A stretch of 64,000 nt of DNA from Ectobius pallidus (taxonomy: Eukaryota; Arthropoda; Insecta; Blattodea; Ectobiidae): NCBI GenBank assembly GCA_964059195.1, contig CAXKWD010000011.1:35778766-35842765 (forward strand), read 5' to 3'. Shown here piece by piece: positions 10,336 to 24,376 of the stretch. Below the pieces are notes generated by a model. It was given only the letters and a program-made list of their open reading frames with translations, did not search any database and was not told the origin of the DNA. The position numbers and the translations under genes are program-made. Positions within the stretch are counted from its first letter, which is position 1; the number at the start of each line of letters is the position of its first letter.

Positions 10336-13300
10336 AACGCATATTTAAAAAGTAAATAAAAAATCTGCCATGACATATCTGTGGCCATGACTTATGTCCC
10401 ATCCCTCGTATAAGAATTGGTATGTTAGCCTTTTACATAAGAGTTTAAATTATTTACTGGCCCATAGCCATGGCATTGCACGTGTGTCTCGTTTAATGAC
10501 ACTGTACAAAGAAAAACATTGAAGATGCTCAACATTCACAGTGCTCTGAATCTGTTTAGTATAGTGTGTGCGATATAACCACATGCAAAATATCGACTCG
10601 TCAGTTTTAATAGTTTCTAGAACAGTGAAAATATTTTAATTAGATGTTGATTTGAATGCAGTTCTTATAAGTTAGTTTTTCTACGTGTAGGTATTGTGTG
10701 TACTCTACAAAATTGATAAACTTGTTAAAGAATGTGAGTTGTATATCACGTAATCCACAAAAGAGAAAGTATATGGTATAAAATTTAAATTTAATATTTA
10801 ATTATACAAAATATACAAAAATAAATTCTGTAGTCATAACGACTGCATGTGCAGCAAAATTGTCACCTACATTGGTATTTACTATAAATTTGGCAAACTC
10901 CATTAAATATGGAGACACAATCATTCTCAGTTTTCAGCCATTTAACAAACCCAGTTTTGAAGTAACTATAGTTTAAATTAATTAAACATGCTTTATAAAC
11001 TCACAGAGTAACACATAAGGGATGGAAAATCTCGCAGAACATTTTTTAGAAAACATTTCTTTTTAAGTTTTGGACTGACTGCACACTTAATTCAATTCAA
11101 TTGACCCAATTCTTGTTGGTTCCCTTTTCAGGGCACCGTTTTATCCAACACCAGTGGATGGGTCATGCAAGCTACATATAGCCAGAAAATGCGTTGTCAC
11201 ATGGTTGGCTTGATGCCATGTTAAGTCAGATTTTATTCTGTTTAACAAAAAATCGTTGATCTGTCCACGCCAGTAAAGTATCACGATATGTCGTGCTGAC
11301 TCTGGAGGACGTGCTGTTACGTAATTGATTTTCATTTTTTAAATATTTCCTAATGGCGGGCTTCTGCCACTTGCGTACAATAGTAAATGCTTCGCTACTA
11401 GTAGAGCCCTAAGTATTTGAAATCATGTATTGGGATCCTATATTAGATAAATAAAAACATTAAATTTCGGTACAAAGGCTTGGTTGATTTCGGTGTTATC
11501 TCGCATAACAAAATATAATTTTTGCGTTTTTCCCATTAAAACCAAATAGACTTTCGGATTGTGGTGCAAAAAATTGCACATTTTTGCAAAAACATTTAAT
11601 CGAGGGAATTTGTTGTCTTTCTTTTGTAAATTTTCACTATTCTCTCCAGTTGTCTTATTAGCATTTGAATGTAATGTAGTAGATACACTGGTTAACACAA
11701 CCTATCTGACCTACATATCCTGGACATAACTTTACCTATTGGGCACCAAAATAAGCTACCTACAACGAATTAAAATATAAAATACATTCACTAGGAATGG
11801 CGTTTGGTGCTACATTAATATATGCTAGACTATAAAAAAAATCAATTTCCAACAACATCTCTACATATAAGATTATTTTAATATACGTTTATTTTAAATT
11901 TTAATGGTTTTTTCTATTTCTCTACACTTATGTTATACCACTGGCATAACTCTTATCTTAAGTGGTGTATTGAATATTTTTTTTTAATAATGTGACGTTC
12001 AATAAATATATAACTGAAGCCCTTTTATAAAAAGAAGTCTTTCAGAAACTTGAGATTTCCCTTGAAAAATAAAGATTTTGCAAAAGCACAGAATTTCATG
12101 TTTTTTGCAAGTGAACACGATAATATTTCGTCCTAGACGTGTTTAAAACAAAATATTAGCACTTTATTAACCACAATTCGTTAATCCGTCACTCACGAAA
12201 ACTACGCATCTCTAATCATGTAGCCAAACTACAGTGTTCTTAACTTTTGACTTACAGTGAAACCTGTCTGAAAAACTAGTCTTATGTAAGAAACCCTTCT
12301 TAGCGATCGATTTTTCCAAGAACCAATGTAAAACCCCATAAGATGAATTTTCATCTTCCTTCCTCTCTGACCTCCGACCAGCCACTGAATGAAGTTGTCT
12401 CAACTAATAAACGTAGCTTATATGTGCGTTGAACGGTTGTTTGGTTAATCATTAAGCAAGTTCTACATAAACCATGTCCACTAATAATCCCTGTAGAAGC
12501 ATACAACGTGTTTACAAAGGTTTAGTGTGTAGAAAAGTAATGAAATAGTTTAACAAAAGAAATCACTATGAAAATTTGAATAGCAATACAACAATTGCAA
12601 CAAAAAAATACAACACTTCAAATTAAACATTTACTAGGGCTACTTTTGTGTTCTGTGCTGAGGCTTGACACTTCTTTTTTAATGAATATATTTGCTATGT
12701 GTAACTGAAATGGCTGTGCAGTTTCGATTTTGGTCAAAGATGATCTTGATAAGTTTGATCAGTCAGCCTTGATCTTCTGAGAAGTTTGTGTTGATTTCAT
12801 AAAGGAAAAGAAACCGAAAATTGCCACAATCCTTGTGACAAACTATCTGAGGTTATGAAAGAAACCTTATATCCTCAAAACCACCGTTTAATCAATTGAG
12901 ACAAAGTTTAAACCAGTTTATGTATATTTTGTACGAACAAAAGGCGTGCTTGCAAAGGGCCGAGTATTTGATATACCTGCTCCATTACATCGTGCAGTTC
13001 GATCACTACACTGGGTCCTTAAATATTTGGTTTTAGATTAGGCTAAATCTATCACCTACGCATTTTTCAAGCATCCTGGATGTATTAATGCCTAAAATAC
13101 CCTTGATAATCTCAACCCTGCAAAGTAGAAATGATACCGTTATATTGACTATATTTCAAATTTTACTGCATAAAATAAAATATATAAATAGGGATAAAAT
13201 ATAAATATACCAATAATAACATTGACCTTTCAAAAAAGTATTCCATAATGGAGTAAACACATTCTTATTCACAAGTTATATTCATGGATTTGTAAGGCTG

Positions 13301-16300
13301 AAGAAAGAAATGGCAAGTTCACACTGTAAAAAGCAGCAGCCTACTGTGATAAGTATTTGAGTAATCCCAACAAAGAGTGACGCAGTCCTCGCAACGTCTG
13401 GCTTATTTTTTAGAATCTTTCTTTTCTCGTCATTGAAATGCTCAGATTTGAAAGCATAAAAATCAATATCCTGCTTACGGTAGCTTAAATTATTATGGAA
13501 GTGCTTGCTGTTGTTGGGGGTTGATGAAGACAGGGTGCAGGCCAGTTACAGATTTTTCCACAACCCCTGTAGATAAATTAAACTGACATTCACACTCTCA
13601 GGCATGCGTGTATGGCATTTCAAGAAATAAAATAAATAACGAAACAAGATAAAAAATATAAAAAAATGAGTATGATAGAAAAATGAAAAAAAAAACGTAA
13701 AATACAATTAAAATAAAATTTAAAAAGCGAAAATAAAATGAAATTCAAAGGTAAAGAGCATGAAAGAATCGCACATAGTTTTTCATCCACATTATCCCAA
13801 GCAATTCTAGTGAAAGTCTATATTTAAAAGTAAAGTCCCAAAAGGAATATAACTTTAAAATATGTTTTATAAAGAAAATCTCATGTGAGACACACACATA
13901 GGGCTTTCCTTACGTTAAATGCGAATCTTGATTTTCTTACTGACGTGGCGGAAAATACGTACACAGTAATATCAACTCAATTGCGCATAGGATAACCTAC
14001 CCTTCAGAACGTTCATGATAAAACGTTTTTCTTTAATTGTAACATGAGATAAAAGCAAGAAGTGTGGAAAAAGTGACAATAAGGAAAACGTCGTTAATAC
14101 GATCTAAAACCAAACCTCAGAAGATATCCTGACTAGAGTATGAAATCACATTTTCTTAAAATCCTCCATTCTTCGGTTACGCTGTATTCTTCCCCGAGGG
14201 GATAGTAAAGTATGTATTTAAGTTGGAAAAATAGAATTTCAATAACTGCAGGGCCGAATACAACACTTCTTATGCCAGAGAAGTTCAGGTAGATAAAATA
14301 ATAAAGCGATGATAGATGCGGCATGCGATTTTTCATAAACATTACGCGTAGTATACTAATGCACACTGAAACTGAATTAAACCAAAACCGATTACATTCT
14401 AAATCTATAAAAACTTCTTCAAAAAAAGCCGTAGACTTCTAGGAAGATGTACTGTACTTAACCGTCTCATTTATGCTCACACAGGCCTATTATATGCCCG
14501 CAAAATTGGAAACAAAAAGCCAGTGGCTAACTATATGAAGTGTAAAATAAAAACTAACAAATAAGTCACCATTCTGTATTACGTCTAGGCTATTTCATAC
14601 TTTACGAAGTTATAATACTCTTTTTAGATAGTCGTAGGTAAAAGGACTTTTAACGGTATATATTAATTAAAATGAGAAAATTATGCTACTGAGTGGTGTA
14701 AAATTATATCACTCCAGGGTTACCACCTATGTTTTCAGTAACATGGAAAATACTCTTTTAGTTAAAAGTATTTGTATATGATTTATTAAACAGACTCAGT
14801 TTGATAAAATATTCTAAAACACACCTTTTTTTTAGAAGCACGTGGACAGTTTCGAGATATAAACTGTCCAAAGAAAAAACCATAAAAAGTTTCGGGGATT
14901 TATTTAAAGGGCTGTAATATGGTTTCTATTATTTATTAGGCTATGCTACAAAAAGTTGTTTCGTTCATCGGTTCAATTAAGTCAGGATCATTACTATTTC
15001 CTACCTTTCCCAAGTATAATTTTGAAAGAGTTAGATGTTATGTAATAAGTCATTAAACCAATTTTTGTGACGATAAAATTCCAGAATTGTCGTGAAACAT
15101 ACTTCATGTAATTCTATTAATACCGTATTCAATTTTTATGGTTTTAGAGTATCATGCATAAATTACAAATGGCAAAATATAGAATAAATTATAGAACAGC
15201 AAAAAGGTTTTACGTATAAATAATGGCTTTGCCAGGAATAGATCCCAAGTCCTCTTATATCATACCATATCCTTGAATATACGCAAAGGTGTTGTATAGT
15301 GAACTTAAAGTAGAACTGCTTGAACGTTGATTGTTCCTCCCTTACAACTATTTAATTTATATCAAAGATAATAAAACATGTTTATAAATGTTTTAGATAC
15401 TTAAACGAGTCAGAGCTGAGTAACACGCCCTCCTACCGGCAACCCTATCATCGAGCAATGATGCATATATACAGGTAAAATGGAGTTATTACTACAAAAA
15501 TAATAGAAAAAAATAACGAAGGAATGCCTTTCAAATACAATTGAAAATAGACTCCCATATATTAAGAATACACTGTTTTATTCAATATATAATATTAATT
15601 CTACAGCATCCATGTCACTTATAGAATTTTATGTAGGCCTACTGTAATTTTAAATACAGAAGAGACACTGTCCCTTATGATAACAAATCTTGTGAAAGTG
15701 AGTTTACATCTTCCGTTAAAAAAGCTAATTCAAACAATAGTGGAAACATAACAGCTCACGTAGACCTTAATCTAATAAACTTGAAATACTAAGTCCTCTG
15801 AGAATGTTTCTTCGTTAATCTATAAACAACTGGGGTAAATTTAATAGAAGCTCGAGCAGTATCAAAACAATATAACACTGAAACCAGGTAATTCGTTCTA
15901 TTCAGTAGCAGAAAAGCGTTGACTGGGGAGGCTCTGTCCTGAAACCCACAGTGAATGACAAACAACAGCTAACAGGTACATCTTCTTGTACAAAATACAA
16001 GTGAATCACTGAATGAAGAGAGTAAATTGGATTCTCATTGCAAAGTTCTGAATATATGTAACAACCTTCCCTTGTATTTCTATAGACGACCTTACATTCG
16101 AGAATGGTTTATATAAAATGAAAGAGAACGTAGTATCAGTGTCAGAAATATAATCAATCCACGGTATGCTATCCATAATATTCTGACAATGAGGGGGGTG
16201 AATTAATTATTGAAGTATATTATAATACAGCTGTCAATAAACATAGAGAAAATTACGGGGATATAACATATCTGTATATTATACAGACTGATATTTTGAT

Positions 16301-18348
16301 TCCTTCTTTAAACAATTTTACTCCCATTTCCCCTAATCCACACTAGAATATGGGACCACTACCTCCCTTTCTTTAATTCAGCGAATGAGAGGAAATTTCT
16401 AGAATGTTTAAAATTTACAGAACAAATAAAGATACTATACTAGATCCAAGATGTGTACGGAACAAAAGTAAAAAACTGAGCCTGAAAGTGCAAAGCAAAG
16501 TTAATGAGAGTTCGTTTTTGAGACTGGATTAGTTTGATTACTTACAGTAAAGTCAATTGACTTTTTTTTTTAGGTTAAGCGCCTAGGGTTCCGTGTTTGA
16601 TTCCTAACTCTGCTAAGAGAATTTTGTGTCTTTGATTTTGGTTTGATTTAGACTGGTGACTTGACACCTGTTGTAGCTTAGATCTAAAAATCCAGATAAT
16701 TGCAAATAATATTCACTTAACTATGTCTTCAAATAACAGTTAACTCTTATCTTCACTGAAATTACCTGCCTGTGCATTTAACCGTTATCCAGTTATTTGT
16801 CCCAGCACTAGTTACTAAATTACACTTATATCCCCCAAGATAATGTTCTGGAATATGTTGCGATTTTTTGTTTGTTTGTTTGTTTTGCTTTGATTTGGAC
16901 ATCAAGTGCAACATTTAAGCAAGTTTATTCTGAAGTATGTACCATACATGCCTGAAAATGCAAACGAGCTCTCACTGAGCGTAAAGACTAATACAATTAG
17001 AAAAAAAAAACTCTTACAGAAAATCAGGGTAGCAGACCAATTTAAGCAACAATATTTATCCGCTACAGTGATAATCTGCATTACGAGAGATGTATTTTGA
17101 AAGAAATTAATAACACGGTACGCACTTGGTTTAGATGAATGACATTTAGGACAGAAAACCTAATTCAAACATAATTCCCTTGTAGATTATCACAGAAAAG
17201 TTAGCAAAATATGGCAGCAGTAAATCTCACCAGGTTAAAAACTACATCAACTGTTTACAGAGTCTCGGAAACAGTTTGCGGAAATAGTTTTTTCACAGAG
17301 TTCAGACAGTAAACTTTCCCTTATCGTATAATCCATCTCTGAGAGCTATTGCTAAGTTTAATTGCTACTATTAAAAAAATTAATATAAACGAATAGGGTT
17401 AACGCTTTTAGGTGCGCTTTTTAAGGGAAAATTAGAGTTCAACTGAAAGAATAAATGTTTCACCTAACTGATAATGTAGGTCATTTTGCAACACCCGCAC
17501 TTAGGTACCGCTTGGCCTTTTATAGTGCCTTCCTCCCCGGTAAACCTAAAATGTACCCAAAAAATATTTAATAACATACATATCGTAATAGCATTATTTT
17601 TGGTCCCAATGGTCCAAGATTCTTAAAAGCTTTCTTTTTTTAAGTATCCTAAGTTTGAACTAAAGGGTAGTTAACTTGTCTGCTGTAAGTGAACGTGCGA
17701 CCATTGGGAAATGAATACTCTATTATTTGTTTTTACTGGACCCAGTAAGCTGTTGCTAATTATTGTTAATTTGGTGCTAAACTTGTTGTTGAAAACTTAA
17801 ATATGTTTGATGTTTCCCCCCCCCCCCCTTCTTCTGGTGAATAATGTTGGTACGAAAACTCTTTAGATGTAAGTATGTGCTTACTTTCAACTGATTTAAT
17901 TTATGTTTATAAAACCAGGAAAATTTGTAGAAATGGTTGAGTGGAAAATAACTTCTTTGGCCTCACCCCCTTAGATATCTTAGTTTAGCATCATTACCTT
18001 CCTTTTTTCCTACGAAAACTGCACCTAAAATCCCTAACTGAGGATACGAAATTTGAAAATTCTAAATTGTTTCTACCCGTTACACCTTTAACCAAAATAT
18101 TCCTTCCCATTTTCCTACTTAAGATCGTTAATACTATCAATAAAGAAAAAAATGGTGAGAATAACAGTATTGTGATGCATACCATAGGCATGCTTTTAGT
18201 GTGGTTAAACGTTGATTAATGGAATAGTTAGGCTCAGTTACAAAAATCAGTCATATAATAGCAAAAAATAACTATAACTTCCCTAACAAACTCGAGATGT
18301 GAATGGGTTTTCCTTATACGGTAAAGATTGCAAAATTTCGCAAAATCT
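10336..18348. other. Eight kilobases of intron with no recognised element
   Basis: Uniformly AT-rich. 16570-16690 has a weak SINE-like B-box word (gtgtttgattcc) in a GC-richer patch, insufficient to call. 11141-11335 and 12212-12403 on the minus strand hold open frames of about 60 codons with ordinary composition but no domain I know. A C-run lies at 17816-17828. Confidence 0.4.
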
Positions 18349-19008
18349 TACGAATTATCTAAAATGTTTTTTCCACTTCTGTACTAGTGTTTTGCAAGAC
18401 TTTGCTGAGTGTAATGCTGATTACAAATATTTATTTATTAGCGAAGATACATTGACGTAATGTCCATGATCAGTCAAAGTTCAGGTCTGATTTTAAAGCT
18501 GATTACAACATTTTACCAATCAACATTTATAAATAAGTGATTTTAACAGTGAAGAATTTTACCAAGAAGAAGACATTTTATAATTTGGACATTATTTTAA
18601 ATCCAAAATAATTTTTAATTGACAATTACAGAACGATTCAACTTATATAACTAAGTGATTTTAACGTCTGGAAGAATTTCACCACAACATAATATAACAT
18701 GAACATTATTTTAAACCTAAAATAATTTTAATACATTTCTTTATTACAACCATAAATGGTTATTCTTGATTAATATATCACCTTCCATTTACTTTGGTGC
18801 TTTTCCAAATAAGAAGAACAAGTCAATCATCATATAGACAATATCAACAATTTAAACAGTGAATCAGTGGTTATTTTTAACTTTGACTGATCATGGACAC
18901 GTCAATGTATCTTCGCTAATAAATAAATATTTGTAATCACCATTACACTCAGCAAAGTCTTGCAAAACACTAGTACAGAGGTGGAAAAAACATTTTAGAT
19001 AATTCGTA
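18349..19008. mobile_element. 660-bp MITE with about 130-bp terminal inverted repeats
   Basis: Left end 18349-18481 and right end 18879-19008 are reverse complements with two substitutions and one 3-base indel. The tip is tacgaattatctaaaatg. The centre carries two diverged direct copies of about 105 bases, each starting aagtgattttaac and ending attattttaaa.cc.aaaata. No coding capacity. The direct word ttcgcaaaatct occurs at 18337-18348, flush with the left tip, and again at 19062-19073, 53 bases beyond the right tip; whether it is a TSD is unclear. It ends 363 bases from the exon at 19371. Confidence 0.85.
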
Positions 19009-19370
19009 AAATTGTACTAGTTGGAAAATTTAGTTACTTCATAATGAAGTTTATAAATAAATTCGCAAAATCTGTCTTGCAAATGGCAAATAGCCTAAGC
19101 AAATGGTTTGCTCTGAACACGTTTTAAAACTTCAATATAACTATAAATATTCGGATGGTTAAAACTAAAATGGATGTTTAGTTTTCTATGGAAATGTGCA
19201 GTAAACTGACCCATTTAAACAATTATCTATGCTATTAAAGAGAAAGGAAGCATTTTACGTACCTAGCGATACGACATATTTTACAGATTACAACAAATCC
19301 TTTGCGAGGCAATTCACATAACCCAGCCAAATAATAATCAACAACCATTATAAATTAAATGTTTACTCAC
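19009..19370. other. Intron flank downstream of the TM3 exon
   Basis: Holds the GTGAGT donor at its right edge (19370). Otherwise nothing recognised. Confidence 0.6.
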
Positions 19371-19499
19371 CAATTCCAACGCCAACGATGATACGACCGA
19401 AGAGAAGAATTTCTTTGGTATTTGCAAGCCCCATGACAACTGAGCCTGCAGTGAAGACGAGGCTTGCAAGTAGGATAACAGGCTTTCGTCCAACTTTAT
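19371..19499 (-). CDS. SLC2A13: SLC2A13-like proton/myo-inositol cotransporter, exon covering TM3 and start of TM4
   Basis: Next exon of the same gene, 129 bases, phase 1 at both ends. With the split codon it reads DKVGRKPVILLASLVFTAGS, then VVMGLANTKEILLFGRIIVG and VGI, ending one base into a Gly codon. It contains the sugar-porter signature D-x-x-G-R-K at the TM2-TM3 loop, TM3, and the G-R-x-x-V-G-x-G start of TM4. The N-K/T-K-E-x-LL-x-GR stretch is typical of HMIT/SLC2A13. The acceptor is TTATTTCAG before 19499 and the donor GTGAGT after 19371. No stop or frameshift is present, so the gene looks functional here. The intron to the upstream exon spans 19500-46416. The following exon (family: ASMTVP..AEVSP) is not recognisable between 1 and 19370, so that intron is at least 19 kb if the gene is intact. 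Confidence 0.92.
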
Positions 19500-21290
19500 C
19501 TGAAATAAGGAACTCTGTTTCAAAACTTCTCTCACATTATAATTACATTTCTACCTACAGATGCTTTCTAGACAGTAGAAGTCGTTCCATCGTTCTTGAA
19601 ACATGACCTTGGATGTGCAGTGGAGAAAAATGATTCACTATCGGGGAAGTTAATATTGAATTTTTAAACCACGTGCTTTCCGTGAGAAAGAATAGTTCTT
19701 GAGGGCTGTAGAATGACAAGGGTAGCAGGAAGTAAACTAAATCCTTCTTCCCTATCCTGCGCGAGATTTGTAGGTCATCTTTCAACTGAAATGGAACAGC
19801 TTCTATTTGTCTGAAAATGAAGAAATATAATACCGAAATAATACGGATCAAAGACCGCCTTAGCTCAGTTAATTTAATTTGCTTTATTAAAAAGTAGTCA
19901 CGAAATTGTTGCTGAATTTGTGTCTTAAAAGTTTAGCAATCATACAGTAGACTAATTAATCCCGTTCAATGATTTTTAGTGTTTGTGTAGGCCTACATTT
20001 TGTTGTTTTTTTTTCTTTTTTAGTTTCACACATAATCTACAGTATAATATTTATATTAACCACATATATGTTCGATCTGAGTATAATAACTTACGATTAC
20101 CTCGGCAAGAGTTACATAATTACTCTTAACAAAGCAAACGAGAAAAATAACTGCTTATTAAGACCGTTGGTCATTATTTCTAAGATCTTAAGAAATTGGT
20201 TTTGTAATTAATATTTCAATAATTTCCCGATGTTTATTATTCTGCGCATGTATTTTACCCTTACAATAATAATTTGTGATCCCATTTAGTCAAATGAATT
20301 GAATCACAAGTTTTTCTTTCCATGAAGAATGGTATTGACAAAGTCTACTAACAGGGGCCACTTCAAATCGAACGGGGGAAGGTAGATATACAACAAATCC
20401 TCTCAGAGGTTTAATTGAAGGACTCTGGTAAATAAAATGGTAGACTGCTACAAAGAGTGTAAGATTTTATTCTCATTTTCTCATGGTGTATAGACATAAG
20501 TTGATGAAATTACTCGTAGTACACATCACATAACAATATATCCCCAATAGCATCCATACAGACGTAACTTTATGTCTAGAACTTTTTAATAACATTGCCA
20601 AAAGTAGAATAAACGTTCTTAAAAATGTCCCTGATAACGTGTACGTTATTTGCCAACGTAACCAAGTAAACCCCGATAAACCAAATATTAATGGCAAGCT
20701 AAGAGTTTGTTCTTTAAATAGGTAAAGAAAAGGAATCGTTAAAACACTTCTTTCCATAGTGTGTTTTAAGTTAAGTACATAGTTTCTCACTGAATTAAAA
20801 TATCACACATATAATTATTTTTATCTTCTGCAGTGATAGAGGATTGTTACATTTATTTTCATAAAATTGTTTAGTATGTAGTCAAGAGTATGAAAAATTA
20901 CTGTAGTATACAATTTTACACGTCAAAAGTATCTGACATTTACAGGATTATAGGTTATTTATAGGTTATTTCTAGAAATTGTAATAGTAGTTTATCCTTG
21001 CCTGACTTGGTAATTTTGCAAGTGGAGATACATTTCGGCAAAATTGTTTGCCCTCCTCAGTCCTTGAGTATGCATTGTATTATGTTAAGGGCCGATTTTT
21101 CTGAAGTTATAAAGTAATCTTTATAGATTTTTAAATACTCTTGACATGTAAACTTGTTGGCATCACAAGTTGTGTATACTCTCAACTGCATTTTAAAGTA
21201 AATGTAAAATTGAAAAGGGATTTTTCAAACAATACATTATGGAAAGTGAGCTTTATTGAAAGGATTTTTGGAAATTTATGTTGTGCTCGG
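19500..21290. other. Unassigned intron stretch
   Basis: Includes the exon acceptor at the left edge. A 105-codon hydrophobic open frame on the minus strand (20473-20790) has no domain, no introns and no homologue I recognise. In AT-rich intron this can arise by chance. Confidence 0.4.
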
Positions 21291-21294
21291 TTAC

Positions 21295-21600
21295 ACTTTC
21301 ATATGTTCCAAACTGTGCTAAGTCACCTGAATTAGCACGCTTGGGATAAAAAGTGTTGTGGGACTGTTTAGAAATTTATGTATATGTTTCGTTTTCCATG
21401 TAAAACTGAAGAAATATATTTTTAGCAGATGCTACAGTACATAATAGAGTATACAATAACACAATCTATTACCAATGCCCACTTTAAAAACGACGTAGAT
21501 TATCTATTTCTGTCACAGATCAATCTGGAATAATGCACGGCTCCGAACGTCTAATGCGCCTTCGCAATGACATAGCACTGTTTGGAACTTTCATGCTACT
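21295..21600. repeat. Weak inverted repeat pair
   Basis: 21295-21330 (catatgttccaaactgtgct, aagtca) and 21560-21600 (its inverse, tgacatagcactgtttggaa, ctttcatg) could be the ends of a 300-bp MITE. Identity is only about 80% by eye over 30 bases. Confidence 0.35.
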
Positions 21601-21895
21601 GACTTAGGGCACTTTGAAAAAGAAAAAGAAAACATGTTTTACCTTTAATTTAAAACTGGCTTAAACTTAAGCAACAGTCAACATATATTTCATTGATCAA
21701 CTACCCAACTACAGAATAGAAATGAGTTGAATTATGGCAATAGTCTTCTAAAAAGTGTCGTATAAAAATATTTAGGTTTAATTCTAGATTAATGTTTACT
21801 ACGGGGAAAAAAAAACATATAGAATATATAACAAACAAAATTTGACCAGGTGCTGGAATATTGTATCGTTTTAAACGTAGGCCTATATTATTACA

Positions 21896-22440
21896 TCCCT
21901 ATCAAAAGAGCCTATATTATTCATTAATACATTCCCATTTATCATATATGGCTCCTATTTGGGAATATTGTAAGAAAAAAAACATGAAATTAATCAACTA
22001 ATTCAAAATAAAGCAATTCGTAATTTTTTTGACTATTCCTTATACACTCCGACTCCACATAATATTAAAATTTCTTACTAAGCATACTTTCATACCGTAA
22101 TTCAACATGGTATCATTCTTTGTGGAAATTGTTCCAAAACATATAATATTTTGAAGATTAAAAAAACACGGCTGTGGGAGTCTTAACAGATGCTGAATGT
22201 ACTGCCCACTGTAAACCAAAATTTAAGGAATTACGGATTATGACCGTTATTAATCGTTATATTGTTTAATTACTTCTGCACATGAAACTAAATTATAATA
22301 CTGAGGTTATCAGATCATCTATTCACTCATATCCAACTAGAAATGTTCATCTGCTGGATCTCCCCATATACCGACTGTCTAAGACTGCTACAAGTTTCAG
22401 AATGTGGGTATTAGACTTATCAATGCACGTTAAAAAAAAT
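21896..22440 (+). mobile_element. Two adjoining LINE reverse-transcriptase C-terminal remnants
   Basis: 21908-22075 reads YYSLIHSHLSYMAPIWEY and, after a frame change, NKAIRNFFDYSLYTPTPHNI. This is the LIHSHLSY..W...KAIR segment that follows the RT domain in many non-LTR retrotransposons. 22095-22430 reads VIQHGIILCGNCSKTYN and then SYPTRNVHLLDLPIYRLSKT with ATSFR. This is the equivalent segment plus the Y-x-TRN ... P-x-x-RL-x-K-x-x-x-S-F end of a second LINE or a second part of one. Stops and frameshifts throughout. Clade not assignable. Confidence 0.65.
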
Positions 22441-23991
22441 CCAGGATTTGATAACTGATAACGGTTTTAATTAATCTTTTGTCCATATGGAACAAATTAT
22501 ACTAAGCAAGGTGATTGAAGAGAAACAATAATAGGAGTCTATAGAGCAGCATTGTAAGTCTAAAAATAGAAAGGAATAAAAAATAGCCCTGTCATTTGCT
22601 ACTGATAAGGACCTGGGTAGTTTACAACACTTTCACAAGATGATACTGGTCCCTAAAGCATCAAAAGAATTCAGAGAAAGTGAACCCTTTTTATGGTTTA
22701 ATAATGATACCTATTCCTCCGATTTCTAAAATGCAGACAAATAAATTAAGCAGAAAGTTAATGGGGTGAGGAAAGAGAACAACACGTGGTTTTGGTACGG
22801 TCAACGATGGTCAGAACTATTATCAGGGGATTTCTGTGTTCTATGTCAACTTACAAACAGTTCATTTTTATTTTCCTGTGTATTAGTATTAAATGTTATT
22901 TTAAAATTGTCACATAAACTATGTTGTTAATAAAGAAAATATCTATCAAGTTAACAAATTTACAATACCGTCGGTTTGTAAAGTACTGGGGAAATAAAAT
23001 TATAAATTATTAGTTAACCCGTGCGAAGCTTTCGTGCTTTCTGACAGATAGGCCTACCCAGAAAACCTGAACCTTTTACTGTTTAATAAACATATTCATT
23101 ATTGTACAATCAAATACAGTCGTATAAGAAATACTTTACATATATGCAAGTTTTACATAATGCATAATTAATTATGTTTCTGTATGATTAAATCACATAA
23201 GATACACTTTTAGAGCGGACATTTAAAAGCATAAAATGTTTGTTTTATTACGTAAAAATATTTATTAATCAATCTATCTTTAAGATGAAGCAAATTAATC
23301 CAATTGGTTTCGACCTAATTTCGATATTAAATTAATTATCCATATTTAAAAGTCGATAGTTACTTTTGCTAGGCTAATTAGGAAGAAAAAGAGAAACGTT
23401 TTCATGGTATTGACGTACATAATGCGTTTCACCAAGGCAAAAGGTATTTTACAGAAGTGCAAGAGAAGATTGTGATTGCCGGTAGCTTAATTAGAGAAAG
23501 ACCAGACTGTTTTTTAAATCCACGCCATATCAGATAGAAGCTGCCTGCAGAAATGGAAGGTTTCTGCGTTACTTCTGTAACAATGTCTTTTCGTATCGAA
23601 AAAAAAAAAAAGATGGAGTAAATGATGACATCGCAATCCACTTTAATTAAAAACTGAAAATGGTATAGGAAAATTATGGGTCTCAGTCCTTTTAAAAATT
23701 AAATTACTTCAAATTGTAAAGCTAATGCTATCTTGTTCAGCCAAACGTGTTGTTGTATGTGCAGCACACAGTTCCTCGCTAAAACAAATTGTTCTTTTTT
23801 TTTATTGTTTGACGCTGGAATATGGGTTCTTCCCATTGTTGTTTCTACAGGAAAATTAAGAGAATATCAGAAATTTTTTACAACATAGGCTACTTCAGCT
23901 TTCAAAAATAGAGCTCATTCAAAACTTTTGAAATCTCGATGTGAATAATGTTCTGCACGAAGACTTCATGAATAACATATAATATACAATT
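22441..23991. other. Unassigned intron stretch
   Basis: 22441-22560 may be the 3' untranslated remainder of the preceding LINE. No other signal. Confidence 0.4.
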
Positions 23992-24003
23992 ACTTATAAA
24001 GTA
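23992..24003. repeat. TSD, left copy (SINE at 24004)
   Basis: acttataaagta, repeated exactly at 24377-24388. Confidence 0.8.
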
Positions 24004-24376
24004 TTGTATTGGTGTGGAGATAGCGTGCCCGCCTCTAGATCCGAAGGTCGCGGGATGAAATCCAGCCGCGGTCGATGGATTTTCCAGGACGTAAAAATCA
24101 TGGGCACGGAGACCTTCGGGAAGGACTTAATGCTGGGGGGTCCGAGTCTTAGATTTACGGCACGTAAAATAACTCTATGCCTAAATTAGAGCCTCTGGAA
24201 AAAAATTCTCGGTCACTTCACGTCCAAGCAGTACCTTGGTTTTCTGGGGTCTCAGGGCTTACCACCTGTCCCTCTGTCCTCTCTCGGAAAACAAGCGTAA
24301 CAAAATTCGCAACGGTAGCAGCAACCTCCATTTGGAGGCCCTAATGCCCCGACAGCCGGGATATAAAGGAAGATAG
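24004..24376 (+). mobile_element. Complete tRNA-derived SINE with 12-bp TSD
   Basis: 373 bases bounded by exact 12-bp TSDs. The first 75 bases are tRNA-like: an A-box region (tgtggagatagcg) and a B-box region (cgcgggatgaaatcc). This is the internal RNA polymerase III promoter from which such SINEs are transcribed. The GC-rich body ends gccgggatataaaggaag. It is much more GC-rich than the intron. The 61-codon frame inside it is not a gene. It moves using a LINE's enzymes; the partner LINE is not identified here. Confidence 0.85.

Noticed and set aside
11141..11335. Possible conserved exon, minus strand (64 codons)
   Set aside because: Codon composition is plausible but I recognise no domain, and flanking splice sites are not convincing.
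18337..19073. 12-bp TSD (ttcgcaaaatct) for the 660-bp MITE
   Set aside because: The right copy is 53 bases beyond the inverted end, so it does not bound the element as defined; left as uncertain.
20473..20790. 105-codon hydrophobic open frame, minus strand
   Set aside because: No domain, no splice context and no similarity I recognise; long AT-rich introns yield such frames by chance.
24004..24080. tRNA gene on the plus strand
   Set aside because: It is the head of a 373-bp SINE bounded by a TSD.
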